Positions 17,569 to 26,412 of a DNA stretch of 64,000 nt are shown piece by piece. The notes below the pieces were generated by a model. It ran no database searches, had not been told where the DNA came from, and saw only the letters and a program-made list of their open reading frames with translations. The position numbers and the translations under genes were made by a program. The DNA comes from CAZWTD01 sp964637345. Lineage in GTDB: Bacteria; Patescibacteriota; Patescibacteriia; HK-STAS-PATE-3. The number at the start of each line of letters is the position of its first letter. Within the stretch, counting starts at the first letter, position 1. Location: positions 9,781 to 73,780 of the forward strand of contig CAZWTD010000003.1 of assembly GCA_964637345.1 (NCBI GenBank). Reading direction: 5' to 3'.

Positions 17569-18357
17569 ATGGAGTCCATCCCTCTTCCGAAGTCAGTAGA
17601 AGTCACCGAGCAAGAAGGTCACCGGGCCATGCTTTCGATCGGTCCGTGCTATCCCGGTTACGGGGTTACGCTTGGAAACGCCCTGCGTCGCGTTCTCCTA
17701 AGCTCCCTACCCGGAGCAGCGATCACTGATGTCCGCATTACCGGAGCTGATCATGAGTTTACCGCGCTGCCAAATGTGAAGGAAGACGTTGTTTCCATTA
17801 TTTTGAACCTCAAGTCTGTTCGCGTTCGGCTCCAAGGGGATGAACCCTTGACGATGACTTTGAAAGTCAAAGGAGAACGGGTAGTGACTGCTAAGGACTT
17901 TGAAACTCCCAGTCAGATTGAAGTGATCAATGGCGATCAAGCGATTGCGACGCTTACCGATAAAAATGCCGAGTTGGAAATCGTTGCGGTAGTTGGGTCG
18001 GGCCGCGGCTATGTTCCGGTTGAAAACCGCGAAAAAGAGAAACGCGAGATCGGTCAAATTTCCATTGACGCGATTTATACTCCCGTGAAGACGGTGAATT
18101 TCAGCGTGAATCACGTTCGCGTTGAGCAAATGACGAACTACGATCAGCTACTCCTCGATATTACAACCGATGGAAGCTTGACCCCAGAAGAAGCCTTTCA
18201 TCAGGCAACGGTTGTGTTGGCAAACCAGTTTGCCTTCCTTAGTAATCCGAATGCAGAGCCTGCAGCCGAGCTTGCTCATACAGCAGAGGCGGCTCCAGCT
18301 CAGGTTGAGGAGTCTGCACCGAAGAAACGGAAAGCTAAGGAAAGCAAGGGCGAATAA
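17569..18357 (+). CDS. rpoA: RNA polymerase alpha subunit without C-terminal domain
   Basis: 262 residues. The alpha N-terminal domain is complete (about 1-226), with the dimerisation/assembly motifs GYGVTLGNALRRVLLSSLPG, NREKEKREIGQISIDAIYTP and NFSVNHVRVEQMTNYDQLLLDI. The alpha C-terminal domain, about 80 residues in E. coli and responsible for UP-element and activator contacts, is replaced by a 36-residue tail rich in Ala, Glu, Pro and Lys. The stop codon is followed three bases later by rplQ, so no frameshifted domain is hidden downstream. Confidence 0.95.
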   Translation: MESIPLPKSVEVTEQEGHRAMLSIGPCYPGYGVTLGNALRRVLLSSLPGAAITDVRITGADHEFTALPNVKEDVVSIILNLKSVRVRLQGDEPLTMTLKVKGERVVTAKDFETPSQIEVINGDQAIATLTDKNAELEIVAVVGSGRGYVPVENREKEKREIGQISIDAIYTPVKTVNFSVNHVRVEQMTNYDQLLLDITTDGSLTPEEAFHQATVVLANQFAFLSNPNAEPAAELAHTAEAAPAQVEESAPKKRKAKESKGE

Positions 18358-18360
18358 CGT

Positions 18361-18714
18361 ATGCGTCATCGGAAAGCTGGAAAAAAACTTGATCGTACCG
18401 CTGACTCCCGTCGTCACCTACGGCGACAGTTAGCGATCAACTTCTTCCGTTCCGGTGAAATGCAGACAACGAAAGCTCGCGCTGTGTATATGCGTGGCTA
18501 TCTCGAGAAATTGATTTCAACGAGTCGCACCTCAAGCCTAGTCGTGCGGCGCCAGCTTTTACAGGAGCTGAACAATGAGTCTGTTGTGAAAAAGCTTTTG
18601 GACGAGATTGGACCGAAGTTTGCGAAGCGGAGCGGAGGGTACACTCGCATCGTCGCAGTGAAGCGTCGGAAAGGTGATGGCGCAGAAATTGTTCACGTAT
18701 CTCTTGTTGCCTAA
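18361..18714 (+). CDS. rplQ: 50S ribosomal protein L17
   Basis: 117-residue large-subunit protein near the peptide exit tunnel. MRHRKAGKKLDRTADSRRHLRRQLA is the family start (here slightly varied from the usual RxxHR..ml.nl), and IGPKFAKRSGGYTRI and the late beta strand (AEIVHVSLV) are conserved. It follows rpoA as in nearly all bacteria. Confidence 0.96.
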   Translation: MRHRKAGKKLDRTADSRRHLRRQLAINFFRSGEMQTTKARAVYMRGYLEKLISTSRTSSLVVRRQLLQELNNESVVKKLLDEIGPKFAKRSGGYTRIVAVKRRKGDGAEIVHVSLVA

Positions 18715-18718
18715 GCGT

Positions 18719-19069
18719 ATGAATTCTTCTACGACCATTACCTTAAACGCTGCTGAATATTCCTTTGGGCGCTTAGCCTCAAAAGTGGCTTTTCTGCTCC
18801 AAGGCAAGCATCGTGCGGACTATGCCCCGAATCGCATCCACGCCTTGAAAGTAATTGTCCGTAATATTGAACAGGTGCGTTTTACCGGAACAAAACTTGA
18901 TTCCAAATTGATGCATCGCCATACCGGATACCCGGGCGGGATTAAGACGGAAACACTTCGTCAGCGTCACACCCGAAAACCCAAAGTGCTTTTTCAGGAA
19001 GCGGTAGTCCGGATGCTTCCAAAAAATCGACTTGCGAAGGACCGTTTGAAGCAACTTGTCATCGCCTAA
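18719..19069 (+). CDS. rplM: 50S ribosomal protein L13, short form
   Basis: 116 residues against about 142 in E. coli. The core is clear: SFGRLASKVAFLLQGKH, ALKVIVRNIEQVRFTGTKLDSK, HTGYPGGIK and AVVRMLPKNRLAKDRLKQL. The C-terminal YxGxxHPHxxQ tail of typical L13 is missing. An in-frame ATG at 18674 lies within rplQ; the ATG at 18719 matches the family start. rplM-rpsI pairing is universal. Confidence 0.95.
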   Translation: MNSSTTITLNAAEYSFGRLASKVAFLLQGKHRADYAPNRIHALKVIVRNIEQVRFTGTKLDSKLMHRHTGYPGGIKTETLRQRHTRKPKVLFQEAVVRMLPKNRLAKDRLKQLVIA

Positions 19070-19072
19070 GCT

Positions 19073-19600
19073 ATGCCTACAAAGACCTCAACAACACCGA
19101 AGAAGAAGGCTGCTCCGAAGAAAACCGTCACGCGGACGAAACGGGCTCCAAAATCGACAAAACTCCCGATTCAAGAGCGGCCGAGCGAGCTTAAACCACG
19201 TCATCGCGCGAGTAATTATTTGTTTGCGGTTGGTCGCCGAAAAACAGCCGTAGCCCGCGTGCGCCGCTTTTCAGGCGAGGCTGGTCAGTTGACGGTAAAT
19301 GGACTTAGCCTTGAGCAATATTTTGTTCCACAGGGGCTTCAGGCTATCGTTCGAAGTCCAATTGAACTCGTCGCAAAAGATGAAGCCTTTCAGTACAGTG
19401 TTCGAGTTCGCGGTGGCGGGAGTCACAGTCAAGCTGAGGCGATTCGCCACGGCATTGCTCGCGTACTCCTGAAAGCAAACGAAACATGGCGGCCGCTTCT
19501 CAAGCAAGCTGGCTGGCTGCGGCGCGACGCCCGCGTCAAGGAACGAAAGAAGCCGGGGCTTCATCGCGCCCGTCGCGCGCCCCAGTGGCAGAAGCGTTAA
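19073..19600 (+). CDS. rpsI: 30S ribosomal protein S9 with basic N-terminal extension
   Basis: 175 residues. From about residue 48 it is standard S9 (YLFAVGRRKTAVARVRRF, RGGGSHSQAEAIRHGIARVLL), ending with the basic tail KKPGLHRARRAPQWQKR whose last Arg reaches the P-site tRNA. The first 45 residues are a Lys/Thr/Pro-rich extension absent from E. coli S9, probably disordered and RNA-binding. Last gene of the ribosomal operon. Confidence 0.96.
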   Translation: MPTKTSTTPKKKAAPKKTVTRTKRAPKSTKLPIQERPSELKPRHRASNYLFAVGRRKTAVARVRRFSGEAGQLTVNGLSLEQYFVPQGLQAIVRSPIELVAKDEAFQYSVRVRGGGSHSQAEAIRHGIARVLLKANETWRPLLKQAGWLRRDARVKERKKPGLHRARRAPQWQKR

Positions 19601-19658
19601 TCGCGACCGCGCGACTCGGCGGAACTTGAGTCGAGGCGCCAGTCGAAGGAGATCCGAC

Positions 19659-21119
19659 TTGGCCGAATCAGCTGCGCCTGGAAAAGTCGTTCGAAATTCG
19701 ACCTATCTCACTTTAGCCTACATTCTACAGAAGGTGCTGTCCTTCGGGTATTTTGTCTATTACTCGCGGACGCTTGATTATACCCATACCGGCTCATTTG
19801 TTTTTGCTCTTTCCTTCGCCTCGATCTTCAGTATTATCGTTGATTTTGGCCTAAACCCCTGGCTTATTCGGGAGGTTGCGAGAAATCCTGAGCGTTCCCA
19901 GAAGCTGTTAAATAGTGTTTTGGGCGTTAAAGGCGCGCTAGCCATTCTTGGCTACGGCACCATGGTTTTGGTTAGCGTTCTTCTTGGGCATTCAGTAGAA
20001 GCCCGTGAGCTCCTTTTGTTGACGGGCGTAGTTATGGTCATCGAGTCCATGTCTCTTACCGTGTATGCCGTGTTTCGAGGCGTACAAAACTTTCGCTATG
20101 AAGCAACCGGAACAATCCTTCATCAGGTCGTTTTGATTCTTGCTGGATTGATTGGGTTTCAGCTTCGTGTTGACGTTTTTGTCCTTGCAGTCGCTGTTGT
20201 TCTCGGCGCGCTCGCGAACCTTCTGTACGCCTCCTGGCAGGTGCGGCGCAAGCTCGGATTAACGCTCTTGCCCTGGATTGATCGAGAGAAGCTTCGGTCC
20301 ATGCTTCAGACTGCTGCGCCTTTTTTTCTCGCCGGCGTTTTCACGAAAATCTATGCCTACGTTGATATTGTTATTCTCGGGCAGCTGACGAACTCAAGTT
20401 ATGTTGGTTGGTACAGCGTCGCCTACAAATTGACCTATGCGATCCAATTTTTTCCCATTGCCGTTTCAAATAGCTTGTATCCAGCGTTTAGTGAAGCGTT
20501 TCAAAACGCCCGCGACCGACTACGCACACTGCTTGAACAATCAATCGTGTTTGTAGTGAGTTTAGCGTTGCCGATAAGCGCCGCAATTGCATTTCTTGCG
20601 CAGCCTTTAGTGACAAATCCGCGACTTTGGCCGACCTATGCGGAAACTGTTCCCGCCCTTCAAATTTCGATTCTTAGTCTCCCGTTCATTTTCATCAACC
20701 TCATTGGAACCTCATTTTTAAATGCATGTAACCGGCAGAAAGTGAACACCGTAAATATTGGCGTTACTATGGCCGTGAATGTTGTGTTGAACTTTATTCT
20801 CATACCGGTCTGGCAGCACGTAGGCGCAAGCATCGCGGCCCTCGGAAGCTCGCTCGTCCTCTTTGTCTTAAACCTCGTTTGGATTCAAAAGATTGCGCCT
20901 CTCCGGGGAGGATGGATCTTCCGCCGAGTCTTTAAAAGTATCATTGCAGTTTTGTGTATGCTTGGGGTAGTGCTCATCAGTTCTGATTTGTCGGTCTTTG
21001 TTCGCCTTCCGCTGAGCGCCCTGAGCTACCTCATTATCTTTTTGATGATCGGGGGTATTCCTCGGGAGTACAGGGATACTTTGCAGTCACTTTTTCGAAG
21101 AAAGCGTCCGTCAGTATGA
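19659..21119 (+). CDS. Polysaccharide flippase, Wzx/MATE-like
   Basis: 486-residue protein with about 12-14 membrane helices of the oligosaccharide flippase (Polysacc_synt) family, which moves lipid-linked glycan units across the membrane. NSTYLTLAYILQKVLSF at the N-terminus, DFGLNPWLIREVAR and PLVTNPRLW later are family-like. Two TTG starts are possible: 19626 and 19659. The second has an ideal AAGGAG six bases upstream and is preferred; no ATG is available. It heads the surface polysaccharide cluster and its partner polymerase is at 23828. Confidence 0.85.
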   Translation: MAESAAPGKVVRNSTYLTLAYILQKVLSFGYFVYYSRTLDYTHTGSFVFALSFASIFSIIVDFGLNPWLIREVARNPERSQKLLNSVLGVKGALAILGYGTMVLVSVLLGHSVEARELLLLTGVVMVIESMSLTVYAVFRGVQNFRYEATGTILHQVVLILAGLIGFQLRVDVFVLAVAVVLGALANLLYASWQVRRKLGLTLLPWIDREKLRSMLQTAAPFFLAGVFTKIYAYVDIVILGQLTNSSYVGWYSVAYKLTYAIQFFPIAVSNSLYPAFSEAFQNARDRLRTLLEQSIVFVVSLALPISAAIAFLAQPLVTNPRLWPTYAETVPALQISILSLPFIFINLIGTSFLNACNRQKVNTVNIGVTMAVNVVLNFILIPVWQHVGASIAALGSSLVLFVLNLVWIQKIAPLRGGWIFRRVFKSIIAVLCMLGVVLISSDLSVFVRLPLSALSYLIIFLMIGGIPREYRDTLQSLFRRKRPSV

Positions 21120-22237
21120 AAACGCTCCTGATTACCGCATTCTTCCCACCCCAGCTTGGGGGACTTGAACACTATTGGGCCAGCGTTGCTGCCCGTTGGC
21201 CTGATCGGCAACTCATTGTCCTTACGCCCCCAGGTCCGCTTAAGGTTCAATCCGATGATCGCGGGGTTCGCGTATTCCGTCGGAATTTTTTTCCCTGGCC
21301 CTGGATCCGGCCGTCATGGCTGCCCTTACTGTGGACGATTCGGGCTATACTTAAGAAGGAAAACTGCACACGAATTCTTTTCGGACATTTTGCAACCTAT
21401 ACGATACTTGGTCCGATACTCAAACGTTTAACCGGTATTGAGTATGACCTTATGTCGCATGGAAACGACCTCGTAAACTACACGCGGGGAAATTTCGGAC
21501 TATGGGTGCTTCGTCGCGTTCTCCGAGGAGCGCGCCGAGTGTATGCAAATAGCGAACAAACGCAGGCCCTTCTTCGTTCACACGGAGCTCATACCGTTCA
21601 GATTGCTCCGCCGGCAATTGCGTACTCCGCCTGGCCGGAACTTAGTCGAAGTGAGGCGCGCCGCCAGCTGAACATTCCCGACTCGTCATTCTTGATCCTT
21701 TTTCTTGGCCGGATTGAGCCGATAAAAGGGGTAGATACGCTGCTTCGGGCCTATCGGCTTCTCCCGGACCGGAGCAACGTTATCCTCGCGCTGCTGGGAG
21801 ATGGATCTGAGCGGGTTCGTCTCCAGCGATACGCACGATTACTCGATTTTCCAGAAAATCTTGTCCGTTTCGTCGGGGCAATCCCGGACCGACCAGAGGC
21901 CAAGGCTCCATGGTTAGCAGCGGCGAATACGCTTGTCCTCCCGAGTCGGCAACTTGGGGCTCAACGAGAAAGCTTCGGGCTCGTCTGCCTTGAGGCCGCG
22001 CGATATCGCATTCCAGTCGTCGTAACATCGGTAAGCGGGGCAAAGGAGTTTGTTGTGCCTGGAGAAACTGGTTACGTTGTTCCTCCGGAAGATCCAAAAG
22101 AATTAGCCAAGGCGTTTGAAACCCTGCAGAATCATGCGGAGCTAAGCTCCAGGATGGGAGAAAAGCTTTTCACAGAAATTCAATCTCGATACACTTGGGA
22201 TCGCACCGTCTCACTCCTAGCGAATACCAATGATTAG
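21116..22237 (+). CDS. Glycosyltransferase family 4
   Basis: 373-residue soluble GT-B enzyme. FFPPQLGGLEHYW at the N-terminus is the acceptor-side glycine loop, LFLGRIEPIKGVDTLLRA near 200 starts the donor domain, and ESFGLVCLEA near 285 is the EX7E donor motif of retaining GT4 enzymes. It overlaps the flippase by four bases (ATGA) and the next gene by eight. It probably adds a sugar to the lipid-linked repeat unit; the sugar is unknown. Confidence 0.85.
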   Translation: MKTLLITAFFPPQLGGLEHYWASVAARWPDRQLIVLTPPGPLKVQSDDRGVRVFRRNFFPWPWIRPSWLPLLWTIRAILKKENCTRILFGHFATYTILGPILKRLTGIEYDLMSHGNDLVNYTRGNFGLWVLRRVLRGARRVYANSEQTQALLRSHGAHTVQIAPPAIAYSAWPELSRSEARRQLNIPDSSFLILFLGRIEPIKGVDTLLRAYRLLPDRSNVILALLGDGSERVRLQRYARLLDFPENLVRFVGAIPDRPEAKAPWLAAANTLVLPSRQLGAQRESFGLVCLEAARYRIPVVVTSVSGAKEFVVPGETGYVVPPEDPKELAKAFETLQNHAELSSRMGEKLFTEIQSRYTWDRTVSLLANTND

Positions 22238-22958
22238 CGTCATTATTCCGGCGTATCAGTCTTCACGGACAATTGTGGCGTGTCTTGAGAGCGTCCTAGG
22301 GCAACACCAGGTAGATCTTGAAATAATTGTCGTCGATGACGGATCAACAGACGACACCTTAGCGCTCCTGGCCGCGTATCACGATCGGATTACGTTGTTA
22401 ACCCGCGAACATAGCGGGGCTGCAGCAGCCCGTAATGCTGGAGCAAAAATCGCAAAAGGGGAATATTTCTTTTTTTGCGACTCGGACGTTATTCTTGAAC
22501 CTCGCGCACTCAATACACTCGAGCGCGCACTACAAAAGCATCGAGAGGTCTCGTACGCCTATTGCTCGTTTCGCTTTGACGCCCGCCTAATGCGTGGCGT
22601 TCCGTTTCACCCTCAATGGCTGCGACGGATGAATTACATTAGTACGATGTCGCTTATCCGCGCTGTGGATTTTCCAGGCTTTGATGAGTCGCTTGAGCGT
22701 TTTCAAGATTGGGATCTCTGGCTGACGCTGCTTGGGGCTGGAAAAATAGGCGTTCTCGTACCTGATGTGCTATTTCGGACAATTCCGCGAAAAGGGATCA
22801 GTAGCAAAGCTGACACCTTGCGGGTATCCGAACACGTTGTTCGAGCAAAGCATCAATTGCCTGAACCAACACGGCTTGAGCGATGGCGCTGGAAACTCGA
22901 GCTGGCGTACATTCGCTTTACTTCATCGCGTCGAGATTCGCAAATTCCGAATGACTGA
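22230..22958 (+). CDS. Glycosyltransferase family 2
   Basis: 242-residue GT-A enzyme: MISVIIPAYQSSRTI, DDGSTDDT (nucleotide-binding Asp), AAARNAGAKIAKGEYFFFCDSD (DxD near residue 88) and FQDWDLWLTL near 160, which supplies the base region. No membrane segment is seen. The eight-base overlaps on both sides (ATGATTAG and ATGACTGA) indicate tight coupling. Confidence 0.85.
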   Translation: MISVIIPAYQSSRTIVACLESVLGQHQVDLEIIVVDDGSTDDTLALLAAYHDRITLLTREHSGAAAARNAGAKIAKGEYFFFCDSDVILEPRALNTLERALQKHREVSYAYCSFRFDARLMRGVPFHPQWLRRMNYISTMSLIRAVDFPGFDESLERFQDWDLWLTLLGAGKIGVLVPDVLFRTIPRKGISSKADTLRVSEHVVRAKHQLPEPTRLERWRWKLELAYIRFTSSRRDSQIPND

Positions 22959-23835
22959 CACACAGCCACTATCGGTTATTATTGTAAGCTGGAGGGTTCG
23001 TCCTTTTCTTGAACGTTGCTTAGCGTCGCTTCGCAGTACTGCGCTTCCGCTTCGCATTATTGTTGTTGATAATAACTCGCGCGACGGGAGCGTTGAGCTT
23101 GTCCAGAAAACATTCCCCGAATGTGAACTCATTGCGAATTCGACAAATAGGGGATTCGCAGCCGCCGTAAATCAAGGATTAGCGCTCGTGCATGACGGAC
23201 ATGCGCTCCTTCTCAACCCTGACTGTCGTGTTCTTCCCGGAAGCCTGGAAGCGGCCGTGGCGGCCCTCGAAAGCGAGCAGGACATTGGGGTTTTGGGCTG
23301 TCTATTGCGAAATGAGGATGGAAGTATTCAGCCCTCGATTCGGCGCTTTCCTTCTTTCCTGGACCAAGCGATGATCTTGCTGAAGCTCCATCGTCTTGTT
23401 CCAGCTGTTTCAGTTTTGAGATCGTACTTTGCTTCAGATTTGGATTATACGAAAGACCAGGATGTTGACCAAGTCAAAGGAGCATTTTTTCTCATCTCCC
23501 GAAACGCGCTGCGCGTTGTTGGCCATCTTGATGAGGCCTTTTGGATTTGGTTTGAAGAAGTCGACTATTGCCGCAGAGTGAAGGACTCGGGCATGGTTGT
23601 CCGGTATCTCTCCAGCGCTGAAGTGGTTCACGCGGGGGGCGAAAGCTTTCGTTCAGTTTGGACCGTGTCGCGGCAAAAGGCGTTTTGCGCAAGCCTCCTG
23701 CGGTACTTTCGAAAACACCGTCCGCTATGGGAGTATTTTGGGCTGGCCGTCCTTGTTCCACTCAGCTATTTCCTAGCTCTTCTTTCTACTCCCGTAAGTC
23801 TGGTAAAAGCTAAAATTCCAACGCCGCATGGGTAA
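22951..23835 (+). CDS. Glycosyltransferase family 2, rhamnosyltransferase-like
   Basis: 294 residues. LSVIIVSW, VDNNSRDGSVELV, NRGFAAAVNQG, LLNPDCRV and WFEEVDYCRRVKDSG are the motifs of WbbL-type GT2 enzymes. A hydrophobic C-terminus (about 262-285) may anchor it to the membrane. An in-frame upstream ATG at 22765 lies deep in the previous gene; the one at 22951 with an eight-base overlap is preferred. The sugar specificity is a family-based guess. Confidence 0.82.
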   Translation: MTDTQPLSVIIVSWRVRPFLERCLASLRSTALPLRIIVVDNNSRDGSVELVQKTFPECELIANSTNRGFAAAVNQGLALVHDGHALLLNPDCRVLPGSLEAAVAALESEQDIGVLGCLLRNEDGSIQPSIRRFPSFLDQAMILLKLHRLVPAVSVLRSYFASDLDYTKDQDVDQVKGAFFLISRNALRVVGHLDEAFWIWFEEVDYCRRVKDSGMVVRYLSSAEVVHAGGESFRSVWTVSRQKAFCASLLRYFRKHRPLWEYFGLAVLVPLSYFLALLSTPVSLVKAKIPTPHG

Positions 23836-25390
23836 AACAGTGCTGAACATTTCCCTCTGGACCCTCCTTGGATTTTGTATTGTATTCTTGAGTTTTTTTG
23901 GTTATCTTTGGCCCTGGGTGAATCTGGTCATGTGCTTGGCGATTGTCAGTCTCGCACTTTTTTTTGCATTTCGCTCGCCTCCCGCGCTCCTCGGTCTTTT
24001 TTTCGCCGAGCTCATTCTCGGGGGAAAGGGATACCTATTCTCTCTATCGCTTGGCTCCTACCTTCTTTCCTTGCGTCAAGCGCTATTCGTCATTGTGATG
24101 ATCGCATTTACTTGGAGCCTATTACGCGAACGAAAGGTGCGCTTTTTTCAAACACCCTTTGCCTGGTCGAGCCTCCCATTTTTCCTCGCTGTTCTCTTTG
24201 GTGCTATCTTCGGTTGGTTTCGTCACCCGCACCTTGTTTGGTTTCATGACGTCAACGGTTACCTTGCGCTCGCGGTTTTATTTGCCCTAGCCCAGCTACT
24301 TCGATCATCCAGTTCGCTCAGAGTGCTTCGTCATTTTCTTATTCCCTCAGTTGCCGCGCTCGTCCTCTTTACGCTACTCCTCTCGGCAATATTTAGTACC
24401 GTGTATTACCGTCCAGGATTTGTAAAGGCTACCTCGGTAAGCGAAGATCAGCTTGCGAAGCTCGGCCAAGGAGATCGGGATCAAGCTCGCCTTGGTCAAT
24501 CAGTTGGAATGACGCCGGATGTTGTGCGCGTTGATTGGTCCGATGTGTCTGATGAGCGTCCGCTGCTCTATCGTTGGGTTCGGGACACAGGAACGGCGGA
24601 GGTGGCGTATCTAGGACAGAGAATGTTTCGAGTTTTTACCGCGAGCCATCTTTTCCTCGCTGCGGCCTTTGTGTTTATGTTCGCGCTACTGACCGGACGT
24701 CCCCTCCGCTTTTCATCTTCCCACGTTTTCCTCTGGGCTCTTCTCTTTGCTCTCGGATTGGCGCTACTGGTAAGTTTTTCGCGAAGCCTTTGGTTTGGAA
24801 CGGCAATCGGTTCATTGGCAGTCCTCCTGGCGTCGGGGTGGAGATCGTTTCTTCGAGTTTCGTCAACCTTTCTTATACTCGTTATTATCATCGGTGGACT
24901 TCTTTCCCTTGTCTATCCTGGAGGGATTCAAGTTCTTCAGGAGCGTTTTCAGAGTTCCACAACAAGCTCCGGAGAATTAGCCGCAACAAACCGCCTTCAG
25001 CTCCTCCCGGAAGTGATGAGAAGTATTACTGCGCACCCTTGGATCGGAAACGGTTTCGGAACCAGCGTAACGTTTCAGTCCCTTGTGGCCGGAACCGACG
25101 AGGTTGAATACATCCGGGTGTATTTATTCGAGTGGGCCTATCTTGACCTTATCGCAAAAATCGGGTGTATTGGGTTTGCGGCAATGCTTATTTGGCTCAC
25201 CCGAGGACTCAGTGTCCTATGGCAGTTCTTCCGCCGGAGCACCGGCGATTATCGACTTCTAGGAATCGGTGCATTTGGCGCTGTTCTCGTCCTGATTGCA
25301 GCTAACGTCTTTACTCCCTATCTTAATCATCCACTAGGGCTTAGTCTCCTCGCTCTTGCCTGGATGAGCATCCTCCCGTTACGACAATGA
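23828..25390 (+). CDS. O-antigen ligase/polymerase-like membrane protein (Wzy/WaaL family)
   Basis: 520-residue protein with about 12 hydrophobic segments. The Wzy_C-type signature is visible: SFSRSLWFG near residue 318 and, in a long outer loop, NRLQLLPEVMRSITAHPWIGNGFG near 387-410. Such proteins join glycan repeats or ligate them to an acceptor outside the membrane. With a flippase and several glycosyltransferases around it, a Wzx/Wzy-type polymer pathway is likely. Polymerase and ligase roles cannot be separated here. Confidence 0.8.
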   Translation: MGKTVLNISLWTLLGFCIVFLSFFGYLWPWVNLVMCLAIVSLALFFAFRSPPALLGLFFAELILGGKGYLFSLSLGSYLLSLRQALFVIVMIAFTWSLLRERKVRFFQTPFAWSSLPFFLAVLFGAIFGWFRHPHLVWFHDVNGYLALAVLFALAQLLRSSSSLRVLRHFLIPSVAALVLFTLLLSAIFSTVYYRPGFVKATSVSEDQLAKLGQGDRDQARLGQSVGMTPDVVRVDWSDVSDERPLLYRWVRDTGTAEVAYLGQRMFRVFTASHLFLAAAFVFMFALLTGRPLRFSSSHVFLWALLFALGLALLVSFSRSLWFGTAIGSLAVLLASGWRSFLRVSSTFLILVIIIGGLLSLVYPGGIQVLQERFQSSTTSSGELAATNRLQLLPEVMRSITAHPWIGNGFGTSVTFQSLVAGTDEVEYIRVYLFEWAYLDLIAKIGCIGFAAMLIWLTRGLSVLWQFFRRSTGDYRLLGIGAFGAVLVLIAANVFTPYLNHPLGLSLLALAWMSILPLRQ

Positions 25391-26412
25391 ACTCCCCGCG
25401 GATTAGTATTCACATCGTCACCTGGAACAGTCTCACCTATCTTCCGGCCTGCATCCGTTCGCTGCGTGAGCAGAGCTTTCGAGATTGGACCTGCCTGGTC
25501 GTTGACAACGCTTCTACGGACGGCTCTGTAGCTTGGCTTCGAACGAATGCCCCCGAATTCAACATTCTCCAAAATCGACAAAATATGGGGTTTGCTCGGG
25601 CGCATAATCAAGCAATTCATATCAGCCGGAGCCCGTACGTCTTAACGCTCAACCCTGACGTTATTCTTACTCCAAATTTTCTTGAAAAACTGTATGCTGC
25701 TGTTTATTATGACCCTCGGATTGGCAGCGCGAGCGGGAAGCTTCTGAAGTTTTCCTTCGTACCTGGCGAGTTGACGGATCCCAAGTTGTCAGACCGAATT
25801 GATGCGACTGGCTTAGTTATTCAGCGAAGCCGGAGGACGCGGAATCGCGGGGAGGGGGAGCGTGATCAGGGTCAATACGACGACCGTACTGATGTTTTTG
25901 GGGTAAGCGCGGCCGTGGGATTGTACAACCGGGAAGCCCTGGAAGATGTTCGTATTGGTCAGGAATATTTCGATGATGACTTTTTTGCCTACAAAGAGGA
26001 CGTCGATCTTGCGTGGAGACTTAAACGGCGGGGCTGGTTGTCGCGATATATTCCTTCAGCCCTGGCGTATCACCATCGAGGAGTCCAGGGTGATGTGCGA
26101 AGCGACGCCGCGACGGCATTTCAAAGACGGCACCATTCGCGCTTCGTTAATGGTTTCTCCTACAGCAACCATCTCGCAATGCTGGTGAAGAATGAGTCCT
26201 GGGCGACCTTTGTGAAAGATGCGCCTTGGATATTCTGGTACGAGTTGAAAAAAATTCTTTTCATCCTCTTTTTCGAATTTTCAACACTACGAGCTCTAGG
26301 GCGTTTCTTTCGTATGTTGCCAACAATGCTCCGAAAACGCAAAATGATCCAACGCCAAGGCAAAACGAGTCCAGGGAAGCTCCGTTCGTGGTTTCTTGCC
26401 GACCATGCTTGA
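25387..26412 (+). CDS. Glycosyltransferase family 2, rhamnosyltransferase-like
   Basis: 341 residues, GT-A fold. ISIHIVTWNS, VDNASTDGSVAWL, NMGFARAHNQA, LNPDVIL and FFAYKEDVDLAWRLKRRGW are in the expected order. The C-terminal part (about 275-341) has a hydrophobic helix and a basic tail that suggest membrane association. It overlaps the polymerase gene by four bases and the next by eight. Confidence 0.82.
   Translation: MNSPRISIHIVTWNSLTYLPACIRSLREQSFRDWTCLVVDNASTDGSVAWLRTNAPEFNILQNRQNMGFARAHNQAIHISRSPYVLTLNPDVILTPNFLEKLYAAVYYDPRIGSASGKLLKFSFVPGELTDPKLSDRIDATGLVIQRSRRTRNRGEGERDQGQYDDRTDVFGVSAAVGLYNREALEDVRIGQEYFDDDFFAYKEDVDLAWRLKRRGWLSRYIPSALAYHHRGVQGDVRSDAATAFQRRHHSRFVNGFSYSNHLAMLVKNESWATFVKDAPWIFWYELKKILFILFFEFSTLRALGRFFRMLPTMLRKRKMIQRQGKTSPGKLRSWFLADHA

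Noticed and set aside
19601..19658. Promoter or terminator between rpsI and the flippase
   Set aside because: A small TCGCG/CGCGA hairpin is present but there is no T-run and no convincing -35/-10 pair.
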